This document shows, one piece after another, positions 11,646 through 23,039 of a stretch of DNA of 64,000 bases. The translations under genes were made by a program, and so were the position numbers. How positions within the stretch are numbered: position 1 is the first letter of the stretch; each line of letters opens with the position of its first letter. The DNA comes from Erodium maritimum. Lineage: Eukaryota; Streptophyta; Magnoliopsida; Geraniales; Geraniaceae. The notes under the pieces were generated by a model, which was not told the DNA's origin, did no database searches, and saw only the letters and a list, made by a program, of their open reading frames with translations. Location of the stretch: assembly GCA_963921825.1 (NCBI GenBank), contig OY997588.1, positions 63,818,617 to 63,882,616 on the forward strand, written 5' to 3'.

Positions 11646-13604
11646 TCATAGGCAAAAATAGAATACAAGGGAAGAGAATGTGGTACTGGAACTCCTACTC
11701 CGAAAAATTGCCAAGGACTTCAACAGTAGTGTGGGAGGCAAAGCATCGACCATGGACCCTTCCCAAGCCAGTCCCTGTTGCTCAGGTGGTCTAACATCCC
11801 TCTTGGCGGGGCTGTTTCCCAGCCCTTGCTTGATCATCCTGAGGCTCTCCAATGGCAGACCTCTTGAGCATTCTCGTTCCAACAGCCCCCATATCATTAA
11901 GTTTCCTAGGAACGAGCGTTGGAACTTTAGGGGCCGACCCCTCCTGTAACTGGTCGGTCCTCAAGTGGCTGCTAACCCGAGCGACAATACGGTTAAGTAC
12001 AGTGCTCGATAAAACCAGGGTACTCCCACATACAAGTAGGGAGCCTTTAGGTACAGTGCTCGAGGAAAATTCCCTAGAGCCTGGTAGGGCAGACGGACGA
12101 GCTGACACGCTCCAATCTGTGGCATATGGCTTCACCTGTTTTCCCTTCTGATACTCCTGGAGGGACGAGTCATACCCTAGGGTGCCTGGGAGCTCCCACT
12201 ATCAATCCTTGATGATGTGGCTAAGCCTCTCATAATTGTAGCAGAAGATCGGGAGTTTGGTGTAAGTTAGCTCGATCTTTACCAGGTCCGGAAATTCCTT
12301 GAATCGTATGACCGGTCCTCACCGGAGGGGCCGCTTAATGAGGTGCCAGAAGCGGACCCCAACTGTGCCTCCCCAACACATCCTCCACTGGTCACTCGGG
12401 ACCTCCACACAATTCCCCAATGCGTCCTAATGGACATTTCCATCTCCTTCGTCTTGACCAGAGGTGGCATACCCCGAACATGCGCCCATAGCTGCATACG
12501 ATCCAACACTGGTAAGTCCCGTGCCCAAGGCTCCATATCCCCAAGGAGGAGGGCTCGCCCATCAAAACACCATGATTCGTTGCTCCGAACCCATGCACGT
12601 GCTTCCAATGAACGAAAGTAGAAACCAAATAGTGTCAGACACAACTCCTTGACAACCAGACCCTCCGTAGCTCTCCCTCACATAGTAGTGATGATCCGCA
12701 ACATCGTCTCCTTACGGGGGGCTGTCGGCAGCCATAGCTTCCCCATCATGCCCCATTGTTGCCTGGCAATGGCCGTAGAGATGACCAGAGAGAATGGCAC
12801 GACCACCTCAACCTCCTCCTCATTCTCAATAGAGCATGACCATAGCCCATCTTGGAGAGCCGCCAGAGAGGCATGGAAGTCTGAACCCACATCAGCATGG
12901 GTCAGCGCATGCTCCGGCAATCCCCGGGTCGGTGTCCAAACCCAACACATCCCTCTTGGGATTGTAAGGGCAGTAGGGACGAGGGGAATCTGATCCCTAT
13001 TAGGGAAGCACCTACCCAACCATAGGGCCTCCACCGCCGTCTGAGGAGGGACTGGCATCGGCGCTTTTCCTTTCACTGGATCCCTTTGAAAAGGGACATC
13101 AGCAGGAAGGAAGGTGGCGTCGAGAGAATACAATGGCGAGGAGAGTTGCAGTCCAGGGGCTACAATCCTAGGAGCTGCACCGCTATGGCCGGTTGGATGC
13201 AGAGCCTGGGCCTTAGAACACGGTAGGATATAGTTGTGTGGACACAAAGGCCGGACCACACGCGGCGCAAGAGGAGGCGGCCGTGGGTTTCTTAGAGTTG
13301 AAGCAATCGTGGTCCGCCTTGTTGGACGTCCTCGCCTTGGTTTCGACGCCAGTTGAGGGGAGACTACCCCTATGGAGAAGGGCACCAACTCAGTTGAGAG
13401 GGCCAGGAACATCTCCTGAGTAGGAGGAAAGGGAAGCAGGGATGGAGAGCTCAAACCGAGTGATTTGGGGCGTCTCCTTCGACGGGTCTTTTCCCCTGCA
13501 TCGGACACGGTCTGCGAGGGATTGGATAGGGCCGAGTTATTGGCCACATGGACAACACGGGCCTCAAGCGTAGCAGCACCAGCAACGGGGTCGGAAAGTA
13601 GCAT
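11646..13604 (-). pseudogene. LINE ORF1 with DUF4283 domain and zinc knuckle
   Basis: The frame starts at 13604 (MLLSDPVAGAATLEARVVHV...), is open for 308 codons to 12678 and continues in other frames. The first part is basic and proline-rich, as is usual for plant L1 ORF1. The DUF4283-like RNA-binding region follows at about 13020-12280, with the typical W-V/A-R-G-M/L-P element (LWAHVRGMPPL). A decayed zinc knuckle is near 12190-12235, where FCYNYERLSHIIKD has lost its second Cys and ends in a stop. Charged C-terminal peptides run to 11646. The role in a live element is to bind LINE RNA as a chaperone. Frameshifts and the broken knuckle make this copy inactive. Confidence 0.7.
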
Positions 13605-13607
13605 AGT

Positions 13608-13652
13608 TGGCTAGGGCTAGGGCTAGGACTAGGGCTAGGGCTAGGGTTTAAG
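13608..13652 (-). repeat. Telomere-like CTAGGG repeats in the LINE leader
   Basis: About seven CTAGGG/CTAGGA hexamers end in CTAGGGTTTA. They lie immediately upstream of the ORF1 start on the minus strand. The unit differs from the plant telomere repeat (TTTAGGG), and the tract is too short to be a telomere. Confidence 0.7.
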
Positions 13653-13707
13653 TCCCAATTTCGAGAGAGAGATTAGTTTTTTTTTTTAAACTGAGGAATA
13701 GTATTCA

Positions 13708-16700
13708 TTACTTGAATTGTTGCAAAATACATTTGAGTGCATCCGGAATGATAAATCCGGACCACGAAAGGACAAGCATAGAACAGGCTTCCCTAGCTAG
13801 CCAATGGGTTGCTCTGTTCGCTGACCGAGAGACATACTCGAGTTTAACTTCCTCGAGAACTGCTAATAGGGACCGGTAGTCGTCAACCAACCGGCCTAGA
13901 GGAGAAAAGACCTGGTGAGATCCTTGGATCAAATGTACCAGGTATTGAGCATCACTCTGAATAATTACCCTGGAAAGTTGCAGGTGTGGATCCAGTGCAA
14001 GGCCTGATACACAGCCATGGCTTCAGAGTATTCGGGGCCCAGCATGCAACTCCCACTACCATTCATCCCGTCCAGAACCACTCCCATCTATGTTCGGTAA
14101 ATCCACCCCCAACCGAAATGCCCTGAGTTTGCGAAGGTCGCTCCATCCACATTGATAGTGGACCAATTTGGAGGCGGCGGAATCCAGCTCATCTGTCTGC
14201 AGTAGGGAACAACAGAGGGTTTGGGCCGACCATTTTGGACTTCAGACCAACTACATTGGTTGCTAAGAACAGTAGCAAGAATGCTCTGTGGGGTAGGAGT
14301 AGTATTATCCCGTACTTTTCCATTCCTTGCTTTCCAAATCTCCCAAAGGACTAGGCTCATTTTGCTTTTTTGCAGCGTATCCGATAATTGTAACAACGAC
14401 GATAATCAGTTGTGTAAAGTACCTGAGGGGGGGATAGGAGCCTGCAACTCTACGAGATCCCAAACGGATTTAGAAAAAGGGCAATGGAGGAGGAGATGGT
14501 CGATAGTTTCGAGTTATTCTGACACAACGGACAAGTATCCAGAATCGGAACAAATTTTGTCCGAAGGTTGACTACAACTTGTAGAGTGTTTAACAGAGCC
14601 CGCCATAGGAATACCTTAATGCGCGGTTGAATGTCCAAGTCCCAGATGCCCGTCCAGACCGTCGAGCCATTCGAAACGTGCCATCGACCATTCTCCCGGG
14701 ACAGTTCTCTGTATCCTTCCTTTACCGAGTATACCCCCGAGTATTGCACTTCCAAGACCATGTGTCTGTGTGGCGTTGGAGGGGCGGAGGCACCTACAGT
14801 ATATCTTCAATGATGGCCGGAGGGAGATTTTGTTGAAGTTTCGGAAGGTCCCACGACTGGCCAGTGTCTGATGCGAAATCTGACACCCTCATACCCGTAG
14901 TTAGACATATATGAGGTGGGATGATCGGGGTATTTCCCAAGAGCCATGGAGATCCCTCCACCATAGTCGAACAACCGTCCCCAATAGTCCGAATCAAACC
15001 TTGCCTAAGCAATTCCTGTGTGGTCCGAATTCTTGTCCAAATCTGACTGGGGTTATTACCTCCATCTGTCGTTAGGAACTCACCTTTTGGATAGTACCTT
15101 GCCTTGAAAATGCGAGCGACCAAGCTATCTGGTTGGTTCAAAAGCTTCCATCTCATTTTGGCCAACAAAGCTATGTTCATATCTCTCATGTCCTGAAACC
15201 CCATTCCCCCCTTCTCCTTCGGGCGACACAGCTTCGTCCAGTCCTGCTAGATAATCGGTCTGGTGCCTCTAGGAGTACCCGTCCACCAGTATCGGGCCAG
15301 CGCGACATGTATCTTGTGGATGGATTCCCGGGGTAACAGGAATACACTCATGGCATAGAGTGGCATGGCTTGGAGTGCTGATCGTATCATCACCTCCTTG
15401 CCCCCCGCAGAAAACATTTGGCCATCCCACGTGCCTATTTTGGCCACAATCCGATCACACATAAATTGAAGGCTCTGGCCTTTCCTCCTTCCCAGCATAT
15501 TCGGGACCCCTAGGTACTTAGTCGGACCCGAAATCTCCTGGATCCCAAGGATGCCACAACAAGCTGCCCTGTGTGTTTGAGATGTATTGATACTGAAGAA
15601 AATGGACGACTTACTCTTATTAATAACCTGGCCCGATAGATGACCGAAGGATTGCAAGATGTGGTTCAGTTGTGTAGCCTCCTACGGATCGGCTCGACAG
15701 AAAATATAGCAGTCGTCTGTGAAAAATATTTGAGAAACCACTGGGGCTCCCCTAGCCACCGAGACCCCGTGCAGCGTCCCGTTCCTCTTTGCTTGATCGA
15801 GCATACGGGAGAGGCCTTCCATACAGAATAGGAAGAGGTATGGGGACAACGGATCACCCTGCCGAATCCCTCTTCCGGCTGTGAATGGAGTCGTATGCTT
15901 TCCATCTGAGCTCACCGTATACTGAATAGAGCGCATGCATGCTAATACCAGCGACCTCCATCCTATATCAAAACTGAAAGCTCACATCATCAATAGCAGG
16001 AAGGACCATTCCACTTTGCCGTAGGCCTTGCTCATATCCAGTTTCAGTGTCATGTATCCCCTCTGACCCTGCGTCCGCCGTCGGAGGGTATGAATAATCT
16101 CATATGAGATGAGAATGTCATCCTGAATACGCCTCCCTGGCACAAATGCTCCCTGACTGGTAGATATGATTGGGTCCAGAATCAGTTTTAGCCGATTTGC
16201 CAAGACTTTGGATAGAATTCTTAAAATTACGTTGCAGAGGGCAATGGGTCGGAGTTCAGTAATCTTCATCGCCCCTGGTATCTTTGGAATCAGAACCAGG
16301 GTAGTCTTATTAATGTCTTGATCGATGTGACAAGTCGACACTACAACCCGGACAAACTCGATAACCTCCGGGGACAAAGTATCCCAGTAATGTTGGAAGA
16401 ACTTCGGATTGAGACCATTTGGGCCTGGGGATTTAGATGGTCCCATTTGAAACACTGCATGTTGCACTTCCTCATCCGATACCCGTTTCATCCGTTGTAA
16501 GTTCTGGTGAGGAGTGATCATAGGCGGGACCAGCATGAGCAGATCATAATCCTCTATTCCCCTGCAGTAAATATATCCGCAAAATAAGAGTGAATCTACT
16601 CCTTCATCCCTGAGTTCCATTGCATCTCCACCCCCTCGTCATTAACCATCGATTTCAACTTGTTTCTTGCCTGCCTTTTCGTGGCCGACCTCTGGAAGAA

Positions 16701-17820
16701 CTTCGTATTACGGTCCCCTTCTCCCAACCAATGTTGTTTCGCTCGTTGACGCAAAAATTGTTCCTGTTTGGCTAACGCTCGGTTGTACTGTTTCTGTAGA
16801 GCCAAACGGCGTCTGATACCCTGTCTATCTATGCGACCATTGAGCCCGACCAATTTTCTCTACAGAGAGCGGGTCTGGTTGATGTTATCTCGAAAAACAG
16901 TCGGACCCCACGCATATAAGGACTGCCCAATGTCTTTGATGTGGTGTTTTATATGACGACCTCCCGGCTGTCCCCATTCATTTTGGACTAACGTACCACA
17001 CTCATGGTGTTCCAGCCACATATTCTCAAAACGGAATTGCCTTGGCCTTTGTTCCATCGGTTCCTTTTGAATTTGTAAGAGAATGGGCATATGGTCGGAG
17101 GTCGAGACACCCAGGTTCTGAAGCGACACATCTCGAAACCGAGTTATAATCTGAGGAGATATGAAGGTCCTGTCCAACTGGCTCTCTACTTGTGTTTCTG
17201 GATCGTGGCCCCGAGACCGCGTGAACTGGTAGCCTTGCAACGGGAGTTCCTCGACCCCAATATCCGAGATAGCCTGCTGGAATCCCTGCATGAGACTTAG
17301 CGGGTACAACTGACCACCCCGTTTTTCCGAGGGCCGAAGAATGCCATTGAAGTCACCCATTAGCACCCAATCAGAAGGGGCAGTAACCGCAGCCAGGCGA
17401 CGTAAATTTGCCCACGTCCGATGCCTGTTCTCCCATACTGGCTCGCCATATATTCCTGTAAATCGTATCGGTAATTCCTGAGCAAACTTCACCACCACAT
17501 CTAAATGAGATTGCTCCGCCGACAGTACATCCACCACATAGTTCTCGGATCAAAATAGCATAACCCCTCATTTATTCGACGGAGGATGTGAACCAGGGTT
17601 TGTCGGGGGGGGGGGGGGGGGGGGTAATTCCCGGCACCCCCGTACCCCCATGAAATCCCAGAGTCCGTTTCAGAATAGCAAGTCTGGATCGGGAATTCTA
17701 AGCATCAACGTGTCGGGTCTCTGTGAGAAAGACCAGGTCCGGTTTAAAACGGGCAACCAAATCCTTCAACTGTCGCCGATTGTGATCCGTACTCAATCAA
17801 CGACAGTTCCAGGCCAACAT
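13708..17820 (-). pseudogene. LINE ORF2: endonuclease, reverse transcriptase, zf-RVT, RNase H
   Basis: Reading from 17820, MLAWNCR then a stop marks the start of an apurinic-type endonuclease. That domain continues at 17537-16860 with TGIYGEP, VLMGDFNG and STSDHMPIL. Reverse transcriptase follows at 16850-15250: SKSPGPNGLNPKFFQ, TLVLIPKI, LRPIALCNV, SQGAFVPGRRIQDDIL, then LDMSKAYGKVEW (the usual Asp of the KAYD motif is Gly here) and the catalytic FTDDCYIFCRA box near 15715. A C-terminal segment (15204-14794), a zf-RVT region (14761-14450, LWRALLNTL and CPLC) and a plant LINE RNase H (14396-13708, WSTINVDGA and HWLAREA) complete it. The order and length are normal for plant L1. At least five frame breaks, a nonsense codon at residue 8 and a poly-C run in the endonuclease inactivate it. 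Confidence 0.85.
17603..17625. repeat. Poly-G tract of about 21 bases inside LINE ORF2
   Basis: A run of about 21 G on the plus strand, read as C in ORF2, sits in the endonuclease domain after a GGTACGGGGGTGCC context. It shifts the reading frame and replaces the conserved Gly-rich segment expected before VDVLS. Confidence 0.85.
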
Positions 17821-18496
17821 GGTCGGCACCGAAGCAGTACACAGAAAAAATAACCTTAATACTAACACATTAATTGAGGTCAACTACTAGGTACCTGATC
17901 AGCAAGAGGATCGAAGCGCCTTTCTCCCTTCACCGTGCCCAGGGAGAAACGACGACCGGACGGGCGATCAGTTCACCGTGCCCGGAGAGAGACGACGACC
18001 CAACCGGAAGCAACCATTGAGGACGATTGAATTGCACCGCTATTGATCGCATTTCGGAGAGGGAGAGAAATTGCGTCGTTGCGGACCGACACGAACACGC
18101 TGAGCCAATCGAGGATGATCAGGGATAAGCGGAGGCGCCGGAAACGCCAAGAACGGAGAGAGTAACACCGTCGGCGACGGTAGAGGCTGACCCCGAAGGG
18201 TTGTGAATAACCCTAGGATTTGCAGAGCGTTTTTTGATCTAGTCCCAAATTTTGCTCCCAACACTCTTTATAAGAGAGAGATTAGTTAAATCTTGGTAAT
18301 GTATCTAAATTCAATTACTAATTATAAAAATTACAATTATTGTACAACTAAAATCAAAATCATAACTGAGATCTAACCAATAGAGAGATATTAACCTCAA
18401 ATAAATTCCTAATTTCAAATGTCTAATCCAATCACGTAAAATCAAGAACAATCAAAAAAAACATTCCTATGACATTCTCATACGTCCTTTGAAACT

Positions 18497-19257
18497 TTAT
18501 TTTTGACGAAAAACGGGAGGCATCAATTTTATTTATCAATCAAAGTGACATACGTACAACTTGATGAAAGCGCACAAGCAATCGATAAAAATTACAGACT
18601 CCAATCTAACAAGCCTATAATATAATATTACCGAACTCCCTACTAGAAACGTACATAGGACGCCCTAGAACGTGCAAACACGTGCACGTCAAAAGTGCAA
18701 CAAACGTGCAGACCAAACCGTGCCACATAACGGGCACACCAGTGCAACTAGTGCACACAAACCGTGTAACTAGTGCACACCCAATCTGCACCAAGTGCAG
18801 TTATTGAAAAACTGAAAAACGAAAGGAAAAAACCTAGCCGATTCAGAGTCGCCACCGTCTAACAAGGGATCTTGACTCGAGGAATCCAGAAAACGCGAAA
18901 CTCCAGATCCCCGCTAAAGGTAACCGTTCAGGCCGGATCTACAGCGTGACGAGTCGCCGAAGCTGCCCACCACCGCTCAGACCCACCTTGCGAGTCCGTT
19001 GGCACCAAAACAGCATCAGTCGGAGGCGGACACACACACCGAACAACGAAAATCCGGCGTCGGTCCTGAGATGAGAGAGGAAAAAAAGGGGGGAAGAGGT
19101 TGAAGTCGGGGAAAAATGGATTAGTAGATCAAGGGGACCTGCCGGCGACGTCCATGGCCAGAGACCATGACGTCGCCGGCAGGAAACGGGGAACTCAAAG
19201 GTGCGGCGGCTAGGGTTGTTGACTACTTTCATTGATTTCTCTTTAAAACTAAAAACT
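18497..19257 (-). mobile_element. Short non-autonomous LINE-type retroposon (0.76 kb)
   Basis: A perfect 17-bp duplication ATACGTCCTTTGAAACT flanks the segment (18480-18496 and 19258-19274). On the minus strand it starts with a leader and an open frame of 97 codons (19232-18939, basic and low-complexity). It ends in a LINE-like tail (TGATTGATAAATAAAATTGA ... TTTTTCGTCAAAAATAA). No ORF2 is present, so it must have been copied by a partner element. Confidence 0.75.
18655..18800. repeat. Cluster of GTGCA motifs
   Basis: About a dozen GTGCA or GTGCC motifs in about 140 bases, most preceded by AC or AA (ACGTGCAAACACGTGCACGT, AACTAGTGCACAC twice), give overlapping short palindromes such as ACGTGCACGT and AGTGCACA. 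They lie inside the short retroposon. Confidence 0.7.
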
Positions 19258-19274
19258 ATACGTCCTTTGAAACT

Positions 19275-20380
19275 AATTCCAAGTTAACAGGGGAAAACCA
19301 TCCAATTTCTTAGCGGTTCTAATTTTTTTCAAAAACCAGACAAGAAAAGAAACCTAAATTCCTAAAATTACAATTAATTATTCAAAAATAAAATTTCTTT
19401 ATTGTAATTCTAACTAAAACAACCCAAATGCTTAATTGTTTTTTTTCAATTTAAAACAATAAATAACCATAAACTAATTCAGATTCTAATCTAAAATTCA
19501 ACACTAATTCATATTCTAACCTAAAATCTAACCATAAAACCTAACTTAGAACTTACTTGGAAAGAGATGAACGAAGCTTGGACGACGAGATGGAGAATCA
19601 GAAAGTTTTTGCGGTAATGGAAAATGGGAGGAAGAAACGGCTTATGGTTGTTGCGAGCAGACGGATGGGCGGATGTTGGCGAGAGAATCGTGAGAGAAGA
19701 GAAGCATAAACATGAGAGAATGAGGAGAGGCTCTCGATTCTGATCCCTATAAGGGTTTCATCTCCAACAAAATCAAGTTGGCCGGTCATGAAACTATAAG
19801 TGGTATGACGTCATTTTGATTTCGACACTTAGAAATTTTTTTGATATCAAACTATTCACTACTGAACAAATGAAGATTTGGTCATTAATGAAATTCATTA
19901 TCTACGAAACATTTGGTCGATAATGAATAGTCATTAAATCAAAACATAAATGAACAACACGGTTTCCATAATTTACAAATTTTAGTTACTATATTCATCT
20001 TGTTGTAAAACAGCTATCGATAGTGTTTGATCACAAAACAAACATCGATTTGCACTTGGAATCAAGAAAACGATCGAAAAACAGAGTGTTGAAAATTGCT
20101 TTGATTTTTTGGTCGTTCTACACCATGTTCGAAGTTGTATCGGTGTTTTGTTCAATAATTACTTGTTACATTACAATACAAGTTATGTTTGACATTACAA
20201 TACATTTAATACAACTTATTCGTCTTCAACCAATTGGTCATATGATAATAACTTTTCTTCTTCATCAAACGACATCTTGTCTTCGTTGAACTCTTCTTCA
20301 CTGCTCAACATAATCATGGCGCTCTTCATCAACATCATATATATCAAAGACCATTGTTACACCATCACCAATGACGTGGA
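19275..20380. mobile_element. CACTA-like remnant with subterminal motifs
   Basis: The sequence CACTACTGAAC at 19858 is followed by repeats of the type GGTCATTAATGAA, GGTCGATAATGAA and their complements. These echo the repeats at 9370-9840 and fit CACTA element ends. The complement of 20240-20360 reads as an acidic peptide (VIGDGVTMVFDIYDVDEER), as seen at the C-termini of CACTA proteins. Minus-strand open frame 19789-19598 has no recognised domain. Edges and completeness are uncertain. Confidence 0.35.
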
Positions 20381-21690
20381 TGCAAAAATGCATCGGTTCT
20401 CGATGTTTTAAGCCCACATCTTGAGCTTTTCGGTCTTGATCTAGTATGTTTTAATGCATTTCTCTCTTTTTCCATGCAATTAGCCCTAATTCGAGGATTT
20501 TCAAGCATTCAAAGAAAAATAAGGGTATTTAGGGCTCAAGTGATCAAAAATGAAGATGTGCCACAAAAAGAATGTGAAAGAAGAGACTAAATCTCTTTGT
20601 ATGTGCCTATTTGGACACTAGCCCTAGGGATCCAGACGGGCAGTAAGGATGCCCGCCTCGGGAAGCCAAACATGTCGTCTAGAGTACCGCCCCGAGCCCC
20701 CAAACGGGCCGATATTTTGGCCCATTTCGTGAAGCTAAATGGAATGTATTTAGGCTGCTCCTTGGGCCGCGCTACAGGCCACACGCATCAGGCTTTCTCC
20801 TATCTTTGTTTTCTGCTTAAAAAGAGGAACTTTCATCATTCTAAAATTATTCCAATTCCGAATTTGAGGAGGCAATGAGGTCTTGAAGTCCTATATATAG
20901 AGAGACATGTACTGAGAGAAGGATATCTTGTTTTGGGGACAAATCCTAGAGAGCTAGAAGGTTGATAGAAGAAATATTTGAAGCTTAAAGGAGGAGGACC
21001 ATGGGAGAGCTAGGGATTGAAGCTTTGAGCAAGAGAATTGCCTGAGAATTAGATTTGACAAACCTTTGGAGATCCTTTGATTTGGGTATTGTGTACCAAA
21101 CTCATTGAAACATGTTTATCTTTATTTTTCTATTAGCTTTTTGCTTGTTCTGATCTAGGGATAGGAAAAACAATATGATAAAGTAATTCAAAGCTTTTGT
21201 GTTTACCATATGCAATTTGTGTTTAGTTTATTGTTTTTATGATTTACACTTAATGCTTTATCAACTTGATCACTTGATAGATGTTTAGGTTTTAGCATTC
21301 AACAATTGAGAAATGAGAAAAAGGACTACGTATTATGCAACTCGGGTTTAAATATAGTCTCTAATAAAGTTAGGTTAACACGAGTGCAACAACTATAGGA
21401 TTACAACCCCAAAAGTTAGAGAAATTCATGAATCGTAATGCTTTATGTCTCTCTACACCTAGATTAGAGATAACTAGGCGGTTAGATTATAGGAGGGTCC
21501 TAATTAGATCGTGAGATGTTTAGGACTAGGCGAGAGAATTTTCGTTGCCTTTAAACCAACCTTGTCTGCACATGTAAACACAAATGGATGCGAATTATTA
21601 GTCATATTGTAACCTCGTTAAAGTCTTAGATCACCATTTCCCTGAATTTCACAAACACCTACTATATTTTCCTCGCACTTGATTTCAATT
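20381..21690 (+). other. LTR-like sequence with TATA box
   Basis: This 1.3 kb has no coding. It has a TATA motif (CTATATATAG at 20891-20900) followed by purine-rich sequence, a layout like the U3/R region of a plant LTR. Clear TG/CA ends and duplications were not found, so it may be a truncated LTR or a leader. Confidence 0.3.
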
Positions 21691-21699
21691 TTATCCCTC

Positions 21700-22500
21700 C
21701 TATGTTTCCAGTCAGCGATGGACCCACAATAGCTCGATTGTTGTTCTCGGATCTCTACGATTTAAGTTCGAATTTTAGATTCCTCTTGCTTCTCGGGATG
21801 TTGTGGTCCAGGCTATTGTTTGCGATCCTGATTCTGCGAAGCCTGATCTTTCGGTTTCATCACGTGGGGAAGACGAAACATCGAGTGATGTCGCTTTGGG
21901 TTCGGATGGTGTGGTGGGCTTAGTTGGCGAAGCCCATCAACATGTGGATCCAATTGTGGCAAGCTCTGCTCCAACAACCCTTTTGGTTGATTGTGATCAT
22001 GTTTCTACGAAACCTTGATCTTTCGTTTTCATTGTGTGGGGAAGTCGAAGCATCGGATGACGCCGTTTTGGGTTCTAATGGCATGGTGGACTTAGTTGGC
22101 GAAGCCCATCAGCAGATGGATCCAATTTTGGCCGGCTCAGCTCCAGCAGCCCATTTGTTGGAGGCCCATGTTGCTTTAGAACCTCCTCATTTGGATCCGG
22201 TTAGTAAGCCTAGTGTACCTCCGGTTGATAGCTCGGTAGCAATTGTTTCGTCAGACTCGATCTAGGGTGTCGGGGCTTTGGGTAGTCCTTGGAAAGACGC
22301 CTTGAATAAACCCCCCATTATCGAGGGGTCGGGGTTTTAAGCGGAAAAATGCTTCAGGTACCGTGACTTATTTTAAGCCTTCGACGCGGTCCATGAGTCG
22401 GGAAAGGACTCTCAAAGGTATCCCTTCAGTTGCGGACATGTGAAATCAGGCGGTGCTTAAGCCTTCGGGCGCTATCTCGGGAGTCAAGAAGATAAGCAAT
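21700..22500 (+). pseudogene. LINE ORF1 C-terminal remnant with internal duplication
   Basis: Broken plus-strand frames encode two copies of a segment with the core ALGSDGVVGLVGEAHQHVDP (about 21890-21955) and VLGSNGMVDLVGEAHQQMDP (about 22065-22125), followed by proline- and serine-rich sequence to 22265. This looks like the variable tail of a plant LINE ORF1. A LINE 3' tail follows at 23040-23398 on the same strand, and no ORF2 lies between. Confidence 0.4.
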
Positions 22501-22637
22501 TAATTTTGTGTTTTCTTCTGACTCGTTGTGTTCTTTTTGTTTTTAGACTACTCTTTCTTGGTTTTAAAGGTTTTCGTCTTCAAACTCTATTATTTGGAGC
22601 TCTTTTGTAATCGAGTTTTTCAGTCTTTTGGCCTTTA

Positions 22638-22921
22638 GAGCACCTCCAACGGGTCGTGTCTACCCGTCGTGTCTGGCGTAGGCACGGCCCAGACACGACG
22701 CGTAGACACGGCTGGTCGTGTCTACCTGTCGTGTCTGCGGTGTCGTGTCTACAGGTCGTTGCTGAATCTGGCAACGACGCCAAGTCGTGTCTACTGGCCA
22801 TTTTGTTCCAAAAATGCTTTCAACCATGGCTTTAGACACTACACCATTGGAGGAGTAGTGTCTAACAATGGTTAGACACTGCTCCTAGACACTGTGCAGT
22901 GTCTAACCATTGGAGATGCTC
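22638..22921. mobile_element. Tourist/PIF-type MITE with internal CGTGTCTAC repeats
   Basis: Terminal inverted repeats GAGCACCTCCAACGG and GAGCATCTCCAATGG are flanked by TTA (22635-22637 and 22922-22924). The 284-bp element contains at least four CGTGTCTAC copies and their complements in its left half. Its right half contains inverted GTGTCTAACAATGG copies. Confidence 0.8.
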
Positions 22922-23039
22922 TTAAATGCATTTCTTCTTGAAAAATATTTTTTATTAATAAATTTTCTAAATTGATCCAAAGTTATCAGTAAGTTGGATA
23001 ATTCCCCTGGGTTATTTTATTAGTTGGTCTTAATTTTTG

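Larger units (their letters stand above)
13679..18272 (-). mobile_element. ORF2-only LINE nested in the ORF1-only LINE
   Basis: A 4.6 kb minus-strand LINE with a perfect 15-bp target duplication AGAGAGAGATTAGTT (13664-13678 and 18273-18287) and a poly-A tail (plus-strand T run up to 13687). The 5' leader is about 450 bases (18272-17821) with no ORF1, and ORF2 follows directly from 17820. It inserted into the 5' leader of the LINE at 11492-18302 and is therefore younger. Confidence 0.85.
11492..18302 (-). mobile_element. ORF1-only LINE (interrupted by the ORF2-only LINE)
   Basis: A minus-strand retroposon bounded by a 16-bp target duplication ATCTAAATTCAATTAC (11476-11491 and 18303-18318). 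Its 3' end at 11492 is a short poly-A (plus-strand T7) after a LINE-like tail (11499-11640). Its 5' leader is at 18302-18273. That leader is interrupted at 13679-18272 by another LINE and continues at 13663-13605 with CTAGGG repeats. Only ORF1 (13604-11646) follows before the 3' tail, so there is no ORF2 between ORF1 and the poly-A. The own sequence, without the insert and its duplicated site, is about 2.2 kb. This resembles the half-LINE (HAL1) state known in mammals, by analogy only. Confidence 0.75.

Noticed and set aside
12678-13604. 308-codon frame as a host gene
   Set aside because: Its position between a LINE leader and a LINE 3' tail, and the DUF4283-type continuation, show it is LINE ORF1.
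13608-13652. Interstitial telomere
   Set aside because: The unit is CTAGGG, not the plant TTTAGGG, it is only about 45 bases, and it sits in a LINE leader.
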